Positions 23,449 to 32,040 of a stretch of DNA of 64,000 bases are shown piece by piece. The stretch lies in the NCBI GenBank assembly GCA_029262195.1, contig JAJCZX010000034.1:62001-126000 (forward strand), given 5' to 3'. The position numbers and the translations under genes are program-made. Under the pieces are notes generated by a model. The model was not told the DNA's origin and made no database searches. It saw nothing but the letters and a program-made list of their open reading frames with translations. Each line of letters begins with the position of its first letter. The first letter of the stretch is position 1. Source of the stretch: Gemmatimonadota bacterium. Its GTDB lineage: Bacteria; Gemmatimonadota; Gemmatimonadetes; Gemmatimonadales; GWC2-71-9.

Positions 23449-24630
23449 ATGCCATTCGAAGGCGTGGATTTCTACGACATGGATTCTCTCCTATCTGAAG
23501 AGGAACGAGCGGTTCGGGACATGGTGCGCGAATGGGTTGAGGACAACGTCATCCCGATTATCGGCGAGTGTTACGTAGAGGGTCGTTTCCCCCGGGAGCT
23601 GGTGCCGAAAATGGGCGAGCTGGGTTTCATGGGGGCCAACCTCCCCGAGGAGTACGGCTGTGCCGGCCTTAACAATGTCGCTTACGGGTTGATCAACCAG
23701 GAACTTGAAAGGGGCGATAGTGGGATAAGGTCGTTCGCGTCGGTCCAGGGCTCTTTGGTGATGTACCCGATATTTGAGTTTGGGACCGAAGAGCACCGCA
23801 AGGAGTGGCTTCCAAAGTTGGCCTCGGGTGAAAAGATCGGCTGCTTCGGATTAACCGAGCCCGATTTTGGGTCGAATCCTGGCGGGATGATTACGACCGC
23901 GCGTAAGACTGACGACGGTTGGCTGATTAACGGTGCCAAAATGTGGATCACGAGCGGATCTATGGCGGATGTTGCCATCATCTGGGCTCAGACCGGTGAA
24001 ATTGGAGACGCCAAAGGAATTCGCGGGTTTGTCGTTCCCACCGACGCCCGAGGTTTCACGGCCAAGGACCAAAAAGGAAAATTGTCCCTTCGAGCTAGCG
24101 ACACTAGCGAACTGGTGCTTGAAGATGTCCATGTATCTGAGGAAGCCCTGATGCCGAAATCAGGCGGATTGAAAAGTCCCTTGAAGTGCCTGACCCAGGC
24201 GCGTTACGGAATTGCCTGGGGTGGACTAGGTGCTGCGATGGCCTGTTACGACGAGGCCGTGAGTTACTCAAAGAACCGGGTGATGTTCGACAAACCTATC
24301 GGTGGCTTTCAACTCCAACAGGCTAGATTAGCCGACATGCTTACGGAGATCACCAAGGGACAACTCCTTGCTCTGCAACTTGGCCGCTTGAAAGATGCGG
24401 GGACGATGACTCCGCAGCAGGTGTCACTGGCCAAACGCAACAACGTCAACCTCGCGGCCGAAGCAGCCCGCGAGACCCGGCGGTTGCTGGGGGCGAACGG
24501 CATCCTGGCTGAATATCAGGCTATGAGACACATGGCGAATATCGAGAGTGTGTATACCTACGAAGGGACTCACGATATCCACACGCTCATTCTTGGCCAG
24601 GAGATAACCGGCATTAGCGCTTTTTCGTAA
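23449..24630 (+). CDS. gcdH: Glutaryl-CoA dehydrogenase
   Basis: A 393-residue acyl-CoA dehydrogenase closely matching the glutaryl-CoA dehydrogenase subfamily. SVQGSLVMYPIFEFGTEEHR follows Arg in SGIRSF. FGLTEPDFGSNPGGM and KMWITSGSMADV bind FAD. The catalytic base is Glu372 in TYEGTHDIHTLILG. The enzyme oxidises and decarboxylates glutaryl-CoA to crotonyl-CoA during lysine or tryptophan breakdown, passing electrons to ETF. ETF and ETF-QO genes lie 2-5 kb downstream. It starts 15 bp after the SprT-like gene and converges on the beta-propeller gene. Confidence 0.92.
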   Translation: MPFEGVDFYDMDSLLSEEERAVRDMVREWVEDNVIPIIGECYVEGRFPRELVPKMGELGFMGANLPEEYGCAGLNNVAYGLINQELERGDSGIRSFASVQGSLVMYPIFEFGTEEHRKEWLPKLASGEKIGCFGLTEPDFGSNPGGMITTARKTDDGWLINGAKMWITSGSMADVAIIWAQTGEIGDAKGIRGFVVPTDARGFTAKDQKGKLSLRASDTSELVLEDVHVSEEALMPKSGGLKSPLKCLTQARYGIAWGGLGAAMACYDEAVSYSKNRVMFDKPIGGFQLQQARLADMLTEITKGQLLALQLGRLKDAGTMTPQQVSLAKRNNVNLAAEAARETRRLLGANGILAEYQAMRHMANIESVYTYEGTHDIHTLILGQEITGISAFS

Positions 24631-24635
24631 TACGC

Positions 24636-25856
24636 CTATTTGCTAAGTCTGTAGAGACGAACCGTTTCGACGTCGAATTCGCCTCGGTGGCGGCCAAGCA
24701 CGTAATCCGAGCCGATGTCAAAAGGCAAAAACGATAGTGGCATTGCGACCGGCCCCAGAAGGGCGCCGCTGCTGTCGAATACCAGGTAACGCTGCTCCGG
24801 CGTGCCTGGAATTGCGTAGTCTCGCACCCAAAGGTTGCCTTCGGTGTCTTCTAACATTCTGTCGAATTGAGGGAAGAATTCCGGATAGGGCACTTCGTCC
24901 AGTATCTCCTCCTGAGGGCCCCTCAACGCTGTCGGAAGGTCATCTATTTCGGTTCGCCGCCGCTCGAGGTTTTCCCTTTTGTGCCCTGGCCCGATCATAA
25001 TAGGTTCACGGTCAAACCGGATGATGCGTTGGAGCCTCGCGAGGTCGCTGTAGGCGTTCAACTGGTAACTGTGGCCTTCGCCGACAACGGTTGCTCCGCC
25101 GAATCCTACGACGTGTGTGGTGCTGGCGAACGGTATCGATCCAAACGCCATGGGACTGGCTCCGCGGTACATCGAAAGTCCCTCGAAAACGCCAAGTGAG
25201 TTAGCGATGATGCCGTCAGCATCGAATCGCAGCACTTCGGTATTCATGCTTACCACGCCGTCGGCTTCTGAAAAGACGAACCCTCCAGGTTGGAATGTTT
25301 GCACCAGGATGTCGCCATCGGCGGTAGAGCCCTCTAATGTCATGAATGGAAGGTCAACTCCGTCTTGTTGAAACCTGCCGGAGCGCGAGTAGTGTCCTTC
25401 GTTTGCAAAGACCGAGAAACGGTTGCTGTGATTGTGTTCGAACAGAATGGAATCTTGTCGATACCGAAACATCGATCCCATGGTGCGGAATTCGCCGGGG
25501 CCTTCCCCTGAACCACCATTGGTAGTCAGGTGAGTGCCGTCAACACTGTACCTCATTAGCTCTCGGGTTCCAGAGTTGGCGACCGCGATCGTTTCACCGA
25601 ACCGTATCGTTCCGGTAATTTCGTGGAATTGGTATTGACCTGATCCGTTGATCTGGCCGATCTCCACCAGGAGGTCGGCAACCAACCATTGACCTGAGGT
25701 GCCTGGATCGTGGATGGCGTTTGCGACGATTGCGATTCCCGCGCTGTCTCTTCGGATCCCGTGGGTTTCCAGGGAATCAGCCCCGCAGGCCCCGTGGGAA
25801 AGGTGTACAAGTAGCAGTGGGAATCGGATAAATCGTTTCAAATCGCTGGGTATCAT
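24636..25856 (-). CDS. Six-bladed beta-propeller lipoprotein-like protein
   Basis: A 406-residue exported protein with an N-terminal hydrophobic segment and a possible lipobox (HGAC, Cys24). Repeated strands with G-x-G-x-G-P-x-E-F (GGSGEGPGEFRTM), VFANEGHYSRSG, RFDADG and LWVRDYAIPG...YLVFDSSG are typical of the six-bladed propeller proteins abundant in Gemmatimonadota. Such proteins bind unknown ligands outside the cytoplasm. No partner gene is adjacent. Its 3' end lies 5 bp from the convergent gcdH stop. Confidence 0.75.
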   Translation of the reverse strand: MIPSDLKRFIRFPLLLVHLSHGACGADSLETHGIRRDSAGIAIVANAIHDPGTSGQWLVADLLVEIGQINGSGQYQFHEITGTIRFGETIAVANSGTRELMRYSVDGTHLTTNGGSGEGPGEFRTMGSMFRYRQDSILFEHNHSNRFSVFANEGHYSRSGRFQQDGVDLPFMTLEGSTADGDILVQTFQPGGFVFSEADGVVSMNTEVLRFDADGIIANSLGVFEGLSMYRGASPMAFGSIPFASTTHVVGFGGATVVGEGHSYQLNAYSDLARLQRIIRFDREPIMIGPGHKRENLERRRTEIDDLPTALRGPQEEILDEVPYPEFFPQFDRMLEDTEGNLWVRDYAIPGTPEQRYLVFDSSGALLGPVAMPLSFLPFDIGSDYVLGRHRGEFDVETVRLYRLSK

Positions 25857-26025
25857 GTGTTGGCTTTTCGTCGGGGTTTCTCACGATATTGGCCAGTTCG
25901 ATCCCACAGGACTAACCAATCGAACGCAAACCTGATCAAATTTGCGCGGGGCAGGTCCACACCGTGGTTTTCGGCGGGGGTCCCCCCAATTAGTTTTCGA
26001 ATACCTAACTAAGGAAAAAACTGAA

Positions 26026-26211
26026 ATGGTTGAGATAAAGATCAAGAAAAACGGACCGATCCTCGTACATGGAAAAGTTCGTCTGGAAGGTCCCGATGGT
26101 GAGGAGATCGTGCTCGAAAAGGAAGTCATTGCTCTTTGTCGCTGCGGTGAGTCGACAAACAAGCCGTTCTGTGATGGCACCCACAGCGGGTGTTTCTCGC
26201 CGGACAGTTGA
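26026..26211 (+). CDS. CDGSH iron-sulfur domain protein
   Basis: A 61-residue protein. ATG 26026 is preceded by AAGGAA. The CDGSH cluster motif CRCGESTNKPFCDGTH (38-53) supplies Cys38, Cys40, Cys49 and His53 for a [2Fe-2S] cluster. The N-terminal part is a beta-rich region (IKIKKNGPILVHGKVRLEG). Such proteins are small redox or cluster-transfer proteins. It lies just before the ETF genes, though a 72-bp gap separates them. Confidence 0.88.
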   Translation: MVEIKIKKNGPILVHGKVRLEGPDGEEIVLEKEVIALCRCGESTNKPFCDGTHSGCFSPDS

Positions 26212-26283
26212 CCTTAAAAAATCTATTCAACATTAGCAGGCCCCAGCGACCGGTAAGCTTGCGGCAAACTTTTGGGTGATCAA

Positions 26284-27036
26284 TTGAAAATCGCGGTTTT
26301 GGTAAAGCGGGTTCCGGATTCTGAGGCCCGGATAAAAATAGATTCTGGCAGCGGCGGTATTGATCCCGCCAGCGTGAAGTTCGTAGTGAATCCCTATGAC
26401 GAGTACGCGGTGGAAGAGGCGCTGGCTTTGAAGGAAAAAGCAGGCGAAGGTGAGGTCGTTGTCATTTCCCTGGGAGCTGATTCGTCGCAGGAGACTTTGC
26501 GTTCGGCCCTCGCCATGGGTGCCGACAGGGGCGTCCTGCTGAAGACTGAGAATGCTCCGACCGATCCATTTGCGGCGGCGCAAATTCTTGCCGCAGAGTT
26601 AGAGGACGGTGGATTCGATCTTATCCTGTCAGGAAAGCTCGCCATCGACGACTATCACCATGCCACGGGAATAATCGTCGCCGAGTTACTTGGTCTTCCG
26701 GGGGTGTCTGCGGCCTCGGGTTTGACCGTTGAATCTGGTAAGGGATCAGCCGAGAGAGAAATCGAAGGCGGGGTGGAAGTTGTAGATTTCCAACTCCCGG
26801 CTGTGGTGACTTGCGACAAGGGTTTGAATGAGCCCAGGTACCCGGCGTTGAAGGGTATCATGATGGCCAAGAAAAAGCCCCTCGAAGTTAAGGATGTGAC
26901 GCCTGCAGATTCGGGAGTTGAAGTCGTGGGTCTCGATCTACCACCCGCTCGTCCTGAAGGCCGCATTGTTGGGGAGGGTGTCGACGGGGTTGCACCGCTC
27001 ATTGCTGCCCTGCAGCAGGAAGCGAAGGTGCTCTAA
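26284..27036 (+). CDS. etfB: Electron transfer flavoprotein subunit beta
   Basis: A 250-residue protein from a TTG at 26284, chosen because it gives the family start MKIAVLVKRVPDSEARI; a TTG four codons upstream (26272) is possible. Conserved stretches include NPYDEYAVEEAL, LAMGADRGVLL, SGKLAIDDYHHATGII and the signature GLNEPRYPALKGIMMAKKKP. EtfB binds AMP and with EtfA carries electrons from acyl-CoA dehydrogenases to ETF-QO. The gene overlaps etfA by one base. Confidence 0.93.
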   Translation: MKIAVLVKRVPDSEARIKIDSGSGGIDPASVKFVVNPYDEYAVEEALALKEKAGEGEVVVISLGADSSQETLRSALAMGADRGVLLKTENAPTDPFAAAQILAAELEDGGFDLILSGKLAIDDYHHATGIIVAELLGLPGVSAASGLTVESGKGSAEREIEGGVEVVDFQLPAVVTCDKGLNEPRYPALKGIMMAKKKPLEVKDVTPADSGVEVVGLDLPPARPEGRIVGEGVDGVAPLIAALQQEAKVL

Positions 27037-28001
27037 TGGCGAAGATACTCGCAGTTTTGGAGCAGCGCGACGGTGCGCTCAAGAAAGTTTCCGGCGAGAT
27101 TCTGGCAGCGGCGAGGAAAATCGCCGATAGCATTGACGCTTCAGTGGATGCAATAGCGATCGGGCCTGCGGGCCTGGAGTCAGACCTGAACGGTCTGGCG
27201 GCTGACAAATGCACGTTTGTTTCGAGTGATTCTCTCCAACTATATCAAGCAGATCTTTACGCTTCGGCCGTTGAGGCAACGGCTTCATCCGGGGGCTATC
27301 GGGCCATAGTCATTCCTGCAACCGCCATGGGTAAAGATTTGGGTCCGCGTATTGCCGCCCGGTTGAAGTGTCCGCTTGTGGCGGATGTGACCGCTGTGGC
27401 AGACGGAGAGCTTACTCTCGTTCGCCCGGTGTATGCCGGTAAAGCGATGAGTACGGTGAAGGTCACTGCTGGCACGGCGGTTGTGACGGTCCGGCCCAAC
27501 GCATTTGAGGCCGCGGGTTCCGGAAATGCATCCGTCGAAAAAATTGAGTTGCCGGATACTGCTGTGAAGAGGGTTACAACCGCACAGGTCAAGGCACCGG
27601 AAAACAAATCGCTGGATGTGTCGGAGGCGTCAATTGTTGTTTCCGGAGGACGGGGCTTGAAGGAAGCAGACAATTTCAAACTTATTGAGGAACTCGCCGC
27701 TGCGTTTGGAGGCGAAGCGGCGGTCGGTGCGTCCCGGGCCGTGGTTGACGCAGGGTGGCGACCCCATTCTGAGCAGGTAGGTCAAACAGGGAAGGTAGTG
27801 AGTCCCGATCTCTACGTGGCGGTAGGAATTTCCGGGGCGATTCAGCACCTCGCGGGAATGCGCACTTCGAAAGTCATCGTGGCTGTGAACCGCGACAAAG
27901 ACGCCCCGATTTTTGGTGTTGCTGATTATGGGATTGTCGGAGACTTGTTTGAAATCCTCCCGGTCCTTACAGAGAAAATAGCGAAAATCACCGCTGGTTG
28001 A
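27036..28001 (+). CDS. etfA: Electron transfer flavoprotein subunit alpha
   Basis: A 321-residue FAD-binding subunit. The C-terminal FAD domain has SGGRGLKEADNF, AAVGASRAVVDAGW, QVGQTGKVVSPDLYVAVGISGAIQH (in two parts) and VNRDKDAPIFGVADYGIVGD, all diagnostic. Translation is coupled to etfB by the TAATG overlap, and ETF-QO follows 21 bp later. Together with the upstream gcdH this supports fatty- or amino-acid oxidation feeding the quinone pool. Confidence 0.95.
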   Translation: MAKILAVLEQRDGALKKVSGEILAAARKIADSIDASVDAIAIGPAGLESDLNGLAADKCTFVSSDSLQLYQADLYASAVEATASSGGYRAIVIPATAMGKDLGPRIAARLKCPLVADVTAVADGELTLVRPVYAGKAMSTVKVTAGTAVVTVRPNAFEAAGSGNASVEKIELPDTAVKRVTTAQVKAPENKSLDVSEASIVVSGGRGLKEADNFKLIEELAAAFGGEAAVGASRAVVDAGWRPHSEQVGQTGKVVSPDLYVAVGISGAIQHLAGMRTSKVIVAVNRDKDAPIFGVADYGIVGDLFEILPVLTEKIAKITAG

Positions 28002-28022
28002 ATTACAAAGAAATGACGACAA

Positions 28023-29681
28023 ATGGCTAAGCAGGTAGTCCGACCGTCAGACAAACAACCCGATCTTCCGATCGACAAGATTGTCCTGACCGAAAAGCCC
28101 GACGACGAGGTGATTGAAATGGATGTGCTATTCGTTGGGGGCGGGCCTGCGGGACTGGCCGGTGCGATCGAACTGGCCCGTCTGATCAAGCGGGATAACG
28201 AAAACGGCGGCTCCCTCGGCGATGTCGAAATTGCCTTGTTGGAAAAGGCCGAAACGCTCGGAGAGCACTGCCTGTCCGGGGCCGTAGTAAACCCCCGAGC
28301 CTTGCGAGAGTTGTTTCCGGACCTCACCGACTCCGACTTTCCGCTGGGCAATCCCGTTCCGAAAGACTCGGTCTATTTTCTTACGCCTGGTGGTGCGACG
28401 CGCCTGCCCACTCCCCCTACGATGCACAACAAGGGGAATTACGTAGCATCGATCAGTGAGATCACAAGGTGGATGGGGGAGAAGGCCGAAGAGTTGGGCG
28501 TCAACGTTTTCCCGGGGTTTCCCGCCGCCGCGCTCCTTGTTGAAGATGATCGCGTACTGGGTGTTCGCACGACCCCGACAGGATTGGATCGTGATGGTGG
28601 CGAGACGGCCAACTTCATGCCGGCAGCTGACATTACGGCAAAGGTCACGGCGCTGGCTGAGGGATGTCGTGGCATGCTGTCGCAGGCCTATCAGCAATGG
28701 CAGAAGATCAGTTCCGAAAACCCACAGATCTATGCGCTGGGCGTGAAGGAATTATGGGAGACGACAATTCCGTTGCGATCTGTGATTCATACGATGGGAT
28801 GGCCGTTACCCAGAGACGCTTTCGGCGGGAGTTTTATGTACCCGCTGAGTGAGAACGTTGTGGCGCTGGGTCTCGTAGTGGGGTTGGACTACCGACAGGC
28901 CAACCTGGACGTGCACGGGATGTTGCAGGGGCTCAAAGAGCATTCGCTATTCGAGAGGTACCTGGCCGGAGGCGAGCTTGTTGAATGGGGAGCCAAAACG
29001 ATTCCTGAAGGCGGCTATTACAGCGTGCCATCGCGAAACCACGGAGACGGTGTGTTGCTTCTGGGTGACTCGATTGGTCTCGTAGACGTGCCCTCACTAA
29101 AAGGGATTCACTACGCGATGCAATCGGGGATCTACGCCGCAAAGACAATCTTTGAGGCGCTCAAAGCTGGCGATACGTCGGCTTCTGCGTTGTCGGACTA
29201 CGACCGGAAGCTAAAAAATTCGTATGTCATGAAGGATCTTAAGAAGACGAGAAATATCCGACTCGGTTACAAAGATGGATTCATTGCTGGAACGATAAAA
29301 GCGGGGCTGGCAACTGTGACCGGAGGAGCTTTCCCGGGCGGTAGGATTGCCATGGAGCCAGATGCGGACGTCGAGAAGGTTGTAGGTGGCGCCACACCCA
29401 CAGCGACTGGAAGACTTTCGGTCAGCAAAGTGGATGGTGTGTTCAAATCAGGAAACTCTACCCGGGATACAATTCCCGAGCATCTCCAAGCCGGCGACGA
29501 CATCGATCAGGCAACTGCGGAAATGTATGTCAACATGTGTCCGGCTCATGTTTACGAATGGGTTGATGGCGGGTTGCGAATCAACGCCCCCAACTGCGTT
29601 GACTGCAAAGCCACAGATGTACTGGGACCGCGTTGGTCACCGCGTGAAGGTGGCAGCGGTCCGAAATACAAACGGATGTAA
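28023..29681 (+). CDS. Electron transfer flavoprotein-quinone oxidoreductase (ETF-QO), altered cluster motif
   Basis: A 552-residue FAD and Fe-S protein that passes electrons from ETF to the quinone pool. The FAD motif is VLFVGGGPAGLAGAIELAR (about 35-53). GEHCLSGAVVNPRAL, GGSFMYPLSENVVALGLVVG and LKGIHYAMQSGIYAAK are typical ETF-QO regions. The C-terminal cluster normally uses four Cys in a CPAxVYE...CxxCxxC pattern. Here CPAHVYEW and NCVDCKATD supply only three, with Ala-Thr-Asp where the fourth Cys is expected. The neighbouring Asp might serve instead. It is third in the etf operon. Confidence 0.92.
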   Translation: MAKQVVRPSDKQPDLPIDKIVLTEKPDDEVIEMDVLFVGGGPAGLAGAIELARLIKRDNENGGSLGDVEIALLEKAETLGEHCLSGAVVNPRALRELFPDLTDSDFPLGNPVPKDSVYFLTPGGATRLPTPPTMHNKGNYVASISEITRWMGEKAEELGVNVFPGFPAAALLVEDDRVLGVRTTPTGLDRDGGETANFMPAADITAKVTALAEGCRGMLSQAYQQWQKISSENPQIYALGVKELWETTIPLRSVIHTMGWPLPRDAFGGSFMYPLSENVVALGLVVGLDYRQANLDVHGMLQGLKEHSLFERYLAGGELVEWGAKTIPEGGYYSVPSRNHGDGVLLLGDSIGLVDVPSLKGIHYAMQSGIYAAKTIFEALKAGDTSASALSDYDRKLKNSYVMKDLKKTRNIRLGYKDGFIAGTIKAGLATVTGGAFPGGRIAMEPDADVEKVVGGATPTATGRLSVSKVDGVFKSGNSTRDTIPEHLQAGDDIDQATAEMYVNMCPAHVYEWVDGGLRINAPNCVDCKATDVLGPRWSPREGGSGPKYKRM

Positions 29682-29686
29682 CCCGG

Positions 29687-30922
29687 TTAGTAGCGCGGTT
29701 CTTCCGTGTGTATCGGGTCGTCCAGGAGAATGGCTTTCATCATTTCGCCGGGTTGAGCGGTTGGCCTGTCGGCGGGTACCACCAGAAGCGCGTCTGCCAG
29801 CGTCATCGAAGTAAGTATTCCCGAACCCTGCGGACCCGTGAGCCGTGCTTCGAGTTCGCCGTTGACGTCTGCGACACTCACCCGCAAGAAGTGTGTCAAT
29901 TTTGGTCCAAGGCGAACCGGATCAGCCAGCTTCACGTCGACCGTGCGGCGAAACGGTTTCCGGTGGCCCTGGTAAATCCTGATGAGGGGCCTTACAAAGA
30001 GTTCGAACGTCACCATAGTGCTGACCGGGTTCCCGGGCAGTCCAATCCACGGTTTGCCATTGATGCTTCCGAAGCCAACCGGGGCGCCAGGCCGCATCTG
30101 GATTCGCCAGAACTCCTGTGTGGCTCCGATTTCGTCGAGGACGCTTCGCAAATAATCGTGGTCGCCAACGCTTATTCCGGCGGACGTAACGACGATGTCG
30201 GATTCGGCCGCTATGAGCAATTTTTCTCGAACGTCGGCAGGGTCATCTTTGGCGATTCCAATGTTTACCGGCTTTGCGCCCGCCTGTTCGATCATCGCCT
30301 GCAGAGTGTAACTGTTGGACGTGGCGATCTTTCTGCCCGCCAAAATTTCTTCTCGTTGGTCGAGATCCACGATTTCGTCGCCCGAACTCATGAAAGCCAC
30401 TGTGGGTGTCCCGAAAACTCTGGCGGACGCGAACGCCATTGATGACATGACGCCGATTTGGGCAGGGCCGAGCGGGGTCCCGGATCGGAGCACGACATCG
30501 CCTTTTTGGATGTCTTCCCCGGCAAGTCGGATATTCCTTCTGGAGTCTCGGAGATCGTCCAGTCGAATACGGCCCTCTGACAAAACGGTCACGTCTTCCT
30601 GACGTATGACAGTGTCGCAATTGGTGGGAACCGGAGCGCCCGTAAAAATTCTTGTGCACTCGCCTGCGCCGGGTTCTCGGTCTGGAAAATCCCCCGCTGC
30701 GATTTCTCCGATGACAGCCAATTCGGGATTCAAGCCTTCAAGGTGCGAGCTATCCAGCGCGTAACCATCCATGGCCGAATTGTCCCACGGAGGAATCTGA
30801 AGTGGACTTGTGACATCTTCTGCCAGCACCCGACCTCTGGCTGCACTTATTGGCAGGCTTTCAGCGGGCAGAGGATTGTGCCCGCGAGTTATGGTGCGGG
30901 CGGCTTGGGATGGGGTCAGCAT
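29687..30922 (-). CDS. moeA: Molybdopterin molybdenumtransferase MoeA
   Basis: A 411-residue enzyme that inserts molybdate into adenylylated molybdopterin. AMDGYAL (about 50-56), GEIAAGDFP, CTRIFTGAPVP, IRQEDV, SNSYTLQAMIEQAGA, VTSAGISVGDHDYL and GLPGNPVSTMVTFELFV follow the family pattern. It is the last gene of the ten-gene minus-strand run, starting the base after the mobB stop. It converges on ETF-QO with a 5-bp gap. Confidence 0.96.
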   Translation of the reverse strand: MLTPSQAARTITRGHNPLPAESLPISAARGRVLAEDVTSPLQIPPWDNSAMDGYALDSSHLEGLNPELAVIGEIAAGDFPDREPGAGECTRIFTGAPVPTNCDTVIRQEDVTVLSEGRIRLDDLRDSRRNIRLAGEDIQKGDVVLRSGTPLGPAQIGVMSSMAFASARVFGTPTVAFMSSGDEIVDLDQREEILAGRKIATSNSYTLQAMIEQAGAKPVNIGIAKDDPADVREKLLIAAESDIVVTSAGISVGDHDYLRSVLDEIGATQEFWRIQMRPGAPVGFGSINGKPWIGLPGNPVSTMVTFELFVRPLIRIYQGHRKPFRRTVDVKLADPVRLGPKLTHFLRVSVADVNGELEARLTGPQGSGILTSMTLADALLVVPADRPTAQPGEMMKAILLDDPIHTEEPRY

Positions 30923-31459
30923 CTAATCAGTTGTAACTATCTTCGCTTTCGCCCACATGATTTGCGAAAGTGTGACCATCCAGGCGGTGTCCTTGAAACG
31001 AAAAACAGGGATGTTGAATTCCAGATCATCACGATCGGTAACGAGGGAGATCCAATTGCTACTGTTCTCAGCCGACGGGTCGTAAAGCGGAGGTTCTGTG
31101 CAATCTTTGCGGCAGACTTCGATTTTGGGAAGACTATGCGTCTTGAATCCTTCAACCAGAACGATGTCGTTTTCCATCAGGTACTTTTTGGTGAGGTCGA
31201 CCGGGTCGCTCTCTTCCTGCTGACGTTCGAAAATCACGCGTTGCTCGGCGGTTTCGTAAATAACCTGGTTGGCCTTCCCTTCGTTGAAGTGCCTCCAGGT
31301 GTCGGTACCCTCGGTATCTATGTTGGGGTGGTGGCAGGAATGCTTGATGGTGCCCACCTTTTTGCCCCGTCGCTGGAAGTCGGCCGCGAGCGCTGTGACC
31401 AACGTGGTTTTTCCAGAATCTTTTCTACCAATGATGGAAACTATTCTAGTCTCAGCCAC
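30923..31459 (-). CDS. mobB: Molybdopterin-guanine dinucleotide biosynthesis protein MobB
   Basis: A 178-residue P-loop GTPase-like protein: IIGRKDSGKTTLVTAL (Walker A 11-19), KVGTIKHSCHHPNIDTEGTD typical of MobB, and VLVEGFKTHSLPKIEV. MobB assists MobA in forming the guanine dinucleotide form of the molybdenum or tungsten cofactor. It overlaps mobA by 19 bp and abuts moeA with no gap. The C-terminal 40 residues are less conserved. Confidence 0.94.
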   Translation of the reverse strand: MAETRIVSIIGRKDSGKTTLVTALAADFQRRGKKVGTIKHSCHHPNIDTEGTDTWRHFNEGKANQVIYETAEQRVIFERQQEESDPVDLTKKYLMENDIVLVEGFKTHSLPKIEVCRKDCTEPPLYDPSAENSSNWISLVTDRDDLEFNIPVFRFKDTAWMVTLSQIMWAKAKIVTTD

Positions 31460-32040
31460 ATTTCTTCTGCCTGTTTCAAGTCGTCATCGCTATTGATATT
31501 GAAAAACAAACGTTCGGGATTGCCGCATTTTTCCACTTCGCTCAACGGGAGCAACGCAACCCTGACCTTGTTGTGGAAACCGATAGCCCGAAGGTCATCG
31601 GAATGTAACTGATCGTCGATTGCTTTACTGCATACCGGACCGTAAACGCCACAGAGTGGCTCCATTCCCCGTCTTCCGTTGCTCGCAGGAAGAAATACAT
31701 CGCTATCTCCGAACCCGTCGCGGAGTCGTGCGAGAAGGTCGCGGTTTAAGAACGGCATGTCCCAGGCTGCGATTAAAACCGGTCCGGGTTGGTGGGTAAT
31801 TGCAGTGTGAATTCCTCCGAGAGTGCCTTTTCCCGGAACGGCATCCACGACGGTTGTATAACCCGAGCCGAGGTGGGTTTGTTCAGGAGATCCAAAAATA
31901 ACGATCGGATGAGATCCGGTGGTGTCTTCCAAAAGGCGGGCTATCCTGTCCAAAACCCTTTCGCCGCCAACGGTGCAGAGGCCCTTCGGTTTCCCACCGA
32001 ACCTTCGTGCGGCGCCACCGGCCAGGATTGCGGCTCTCAA
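31441..32040 (-). CDS. mobA: Molybdenum cofactor guanylyltransferase MobA
   Basis: A 199-residue nucleotidyltransferase with the signature LAGGAARRFGGKPKGL (6-21). DAVPGKGTLGGIHTAI and AAWDMPFLNRDLLARLRD complete the GTP and metal sites, and EPLCGVYGP is the substrate loop. It transfers GMP to Mo-molybdopterin. It overlaps the upstream outer-membrane gene by 4 bp and mobB by 19 bp. Presence of mobA and mobB implies a DMSO-reductase-family enzyme, such as a formate dehydrogenase, encoded elsewhere. Confidence 0.95.
   Translation of the reverse strand: MRAAILAGGAARRFGGKPKGLCTVGGERVLDRIARLLEDTTGSHPIVIFGSPEQTHLGSGYTTVVDAVPGKGTLGGIHTAITHQPGPVLIAAWDMPFLNRDLLARLRDGFGDSDVFLPASNGRRGMEPLCGVYGPVCSKAIDDQLHSDDLRAIGFHNKVRVALLPLSEVEKCGNPERLFFNINSDDDLKQAEEMWLRLE

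Noticed and set aside
25857-26025. GGGGGTCCCCCC near 25976-25987 as a hairpin
   Set aside because: The arms leave essentially no loop, so a hairpin cannot form; there is no T-run after it.
29708-31612. Plus-strand frames opposite moeA and mobB
   Set aside because: Both lie opposite well-conserved Moco genes and show no domain features.
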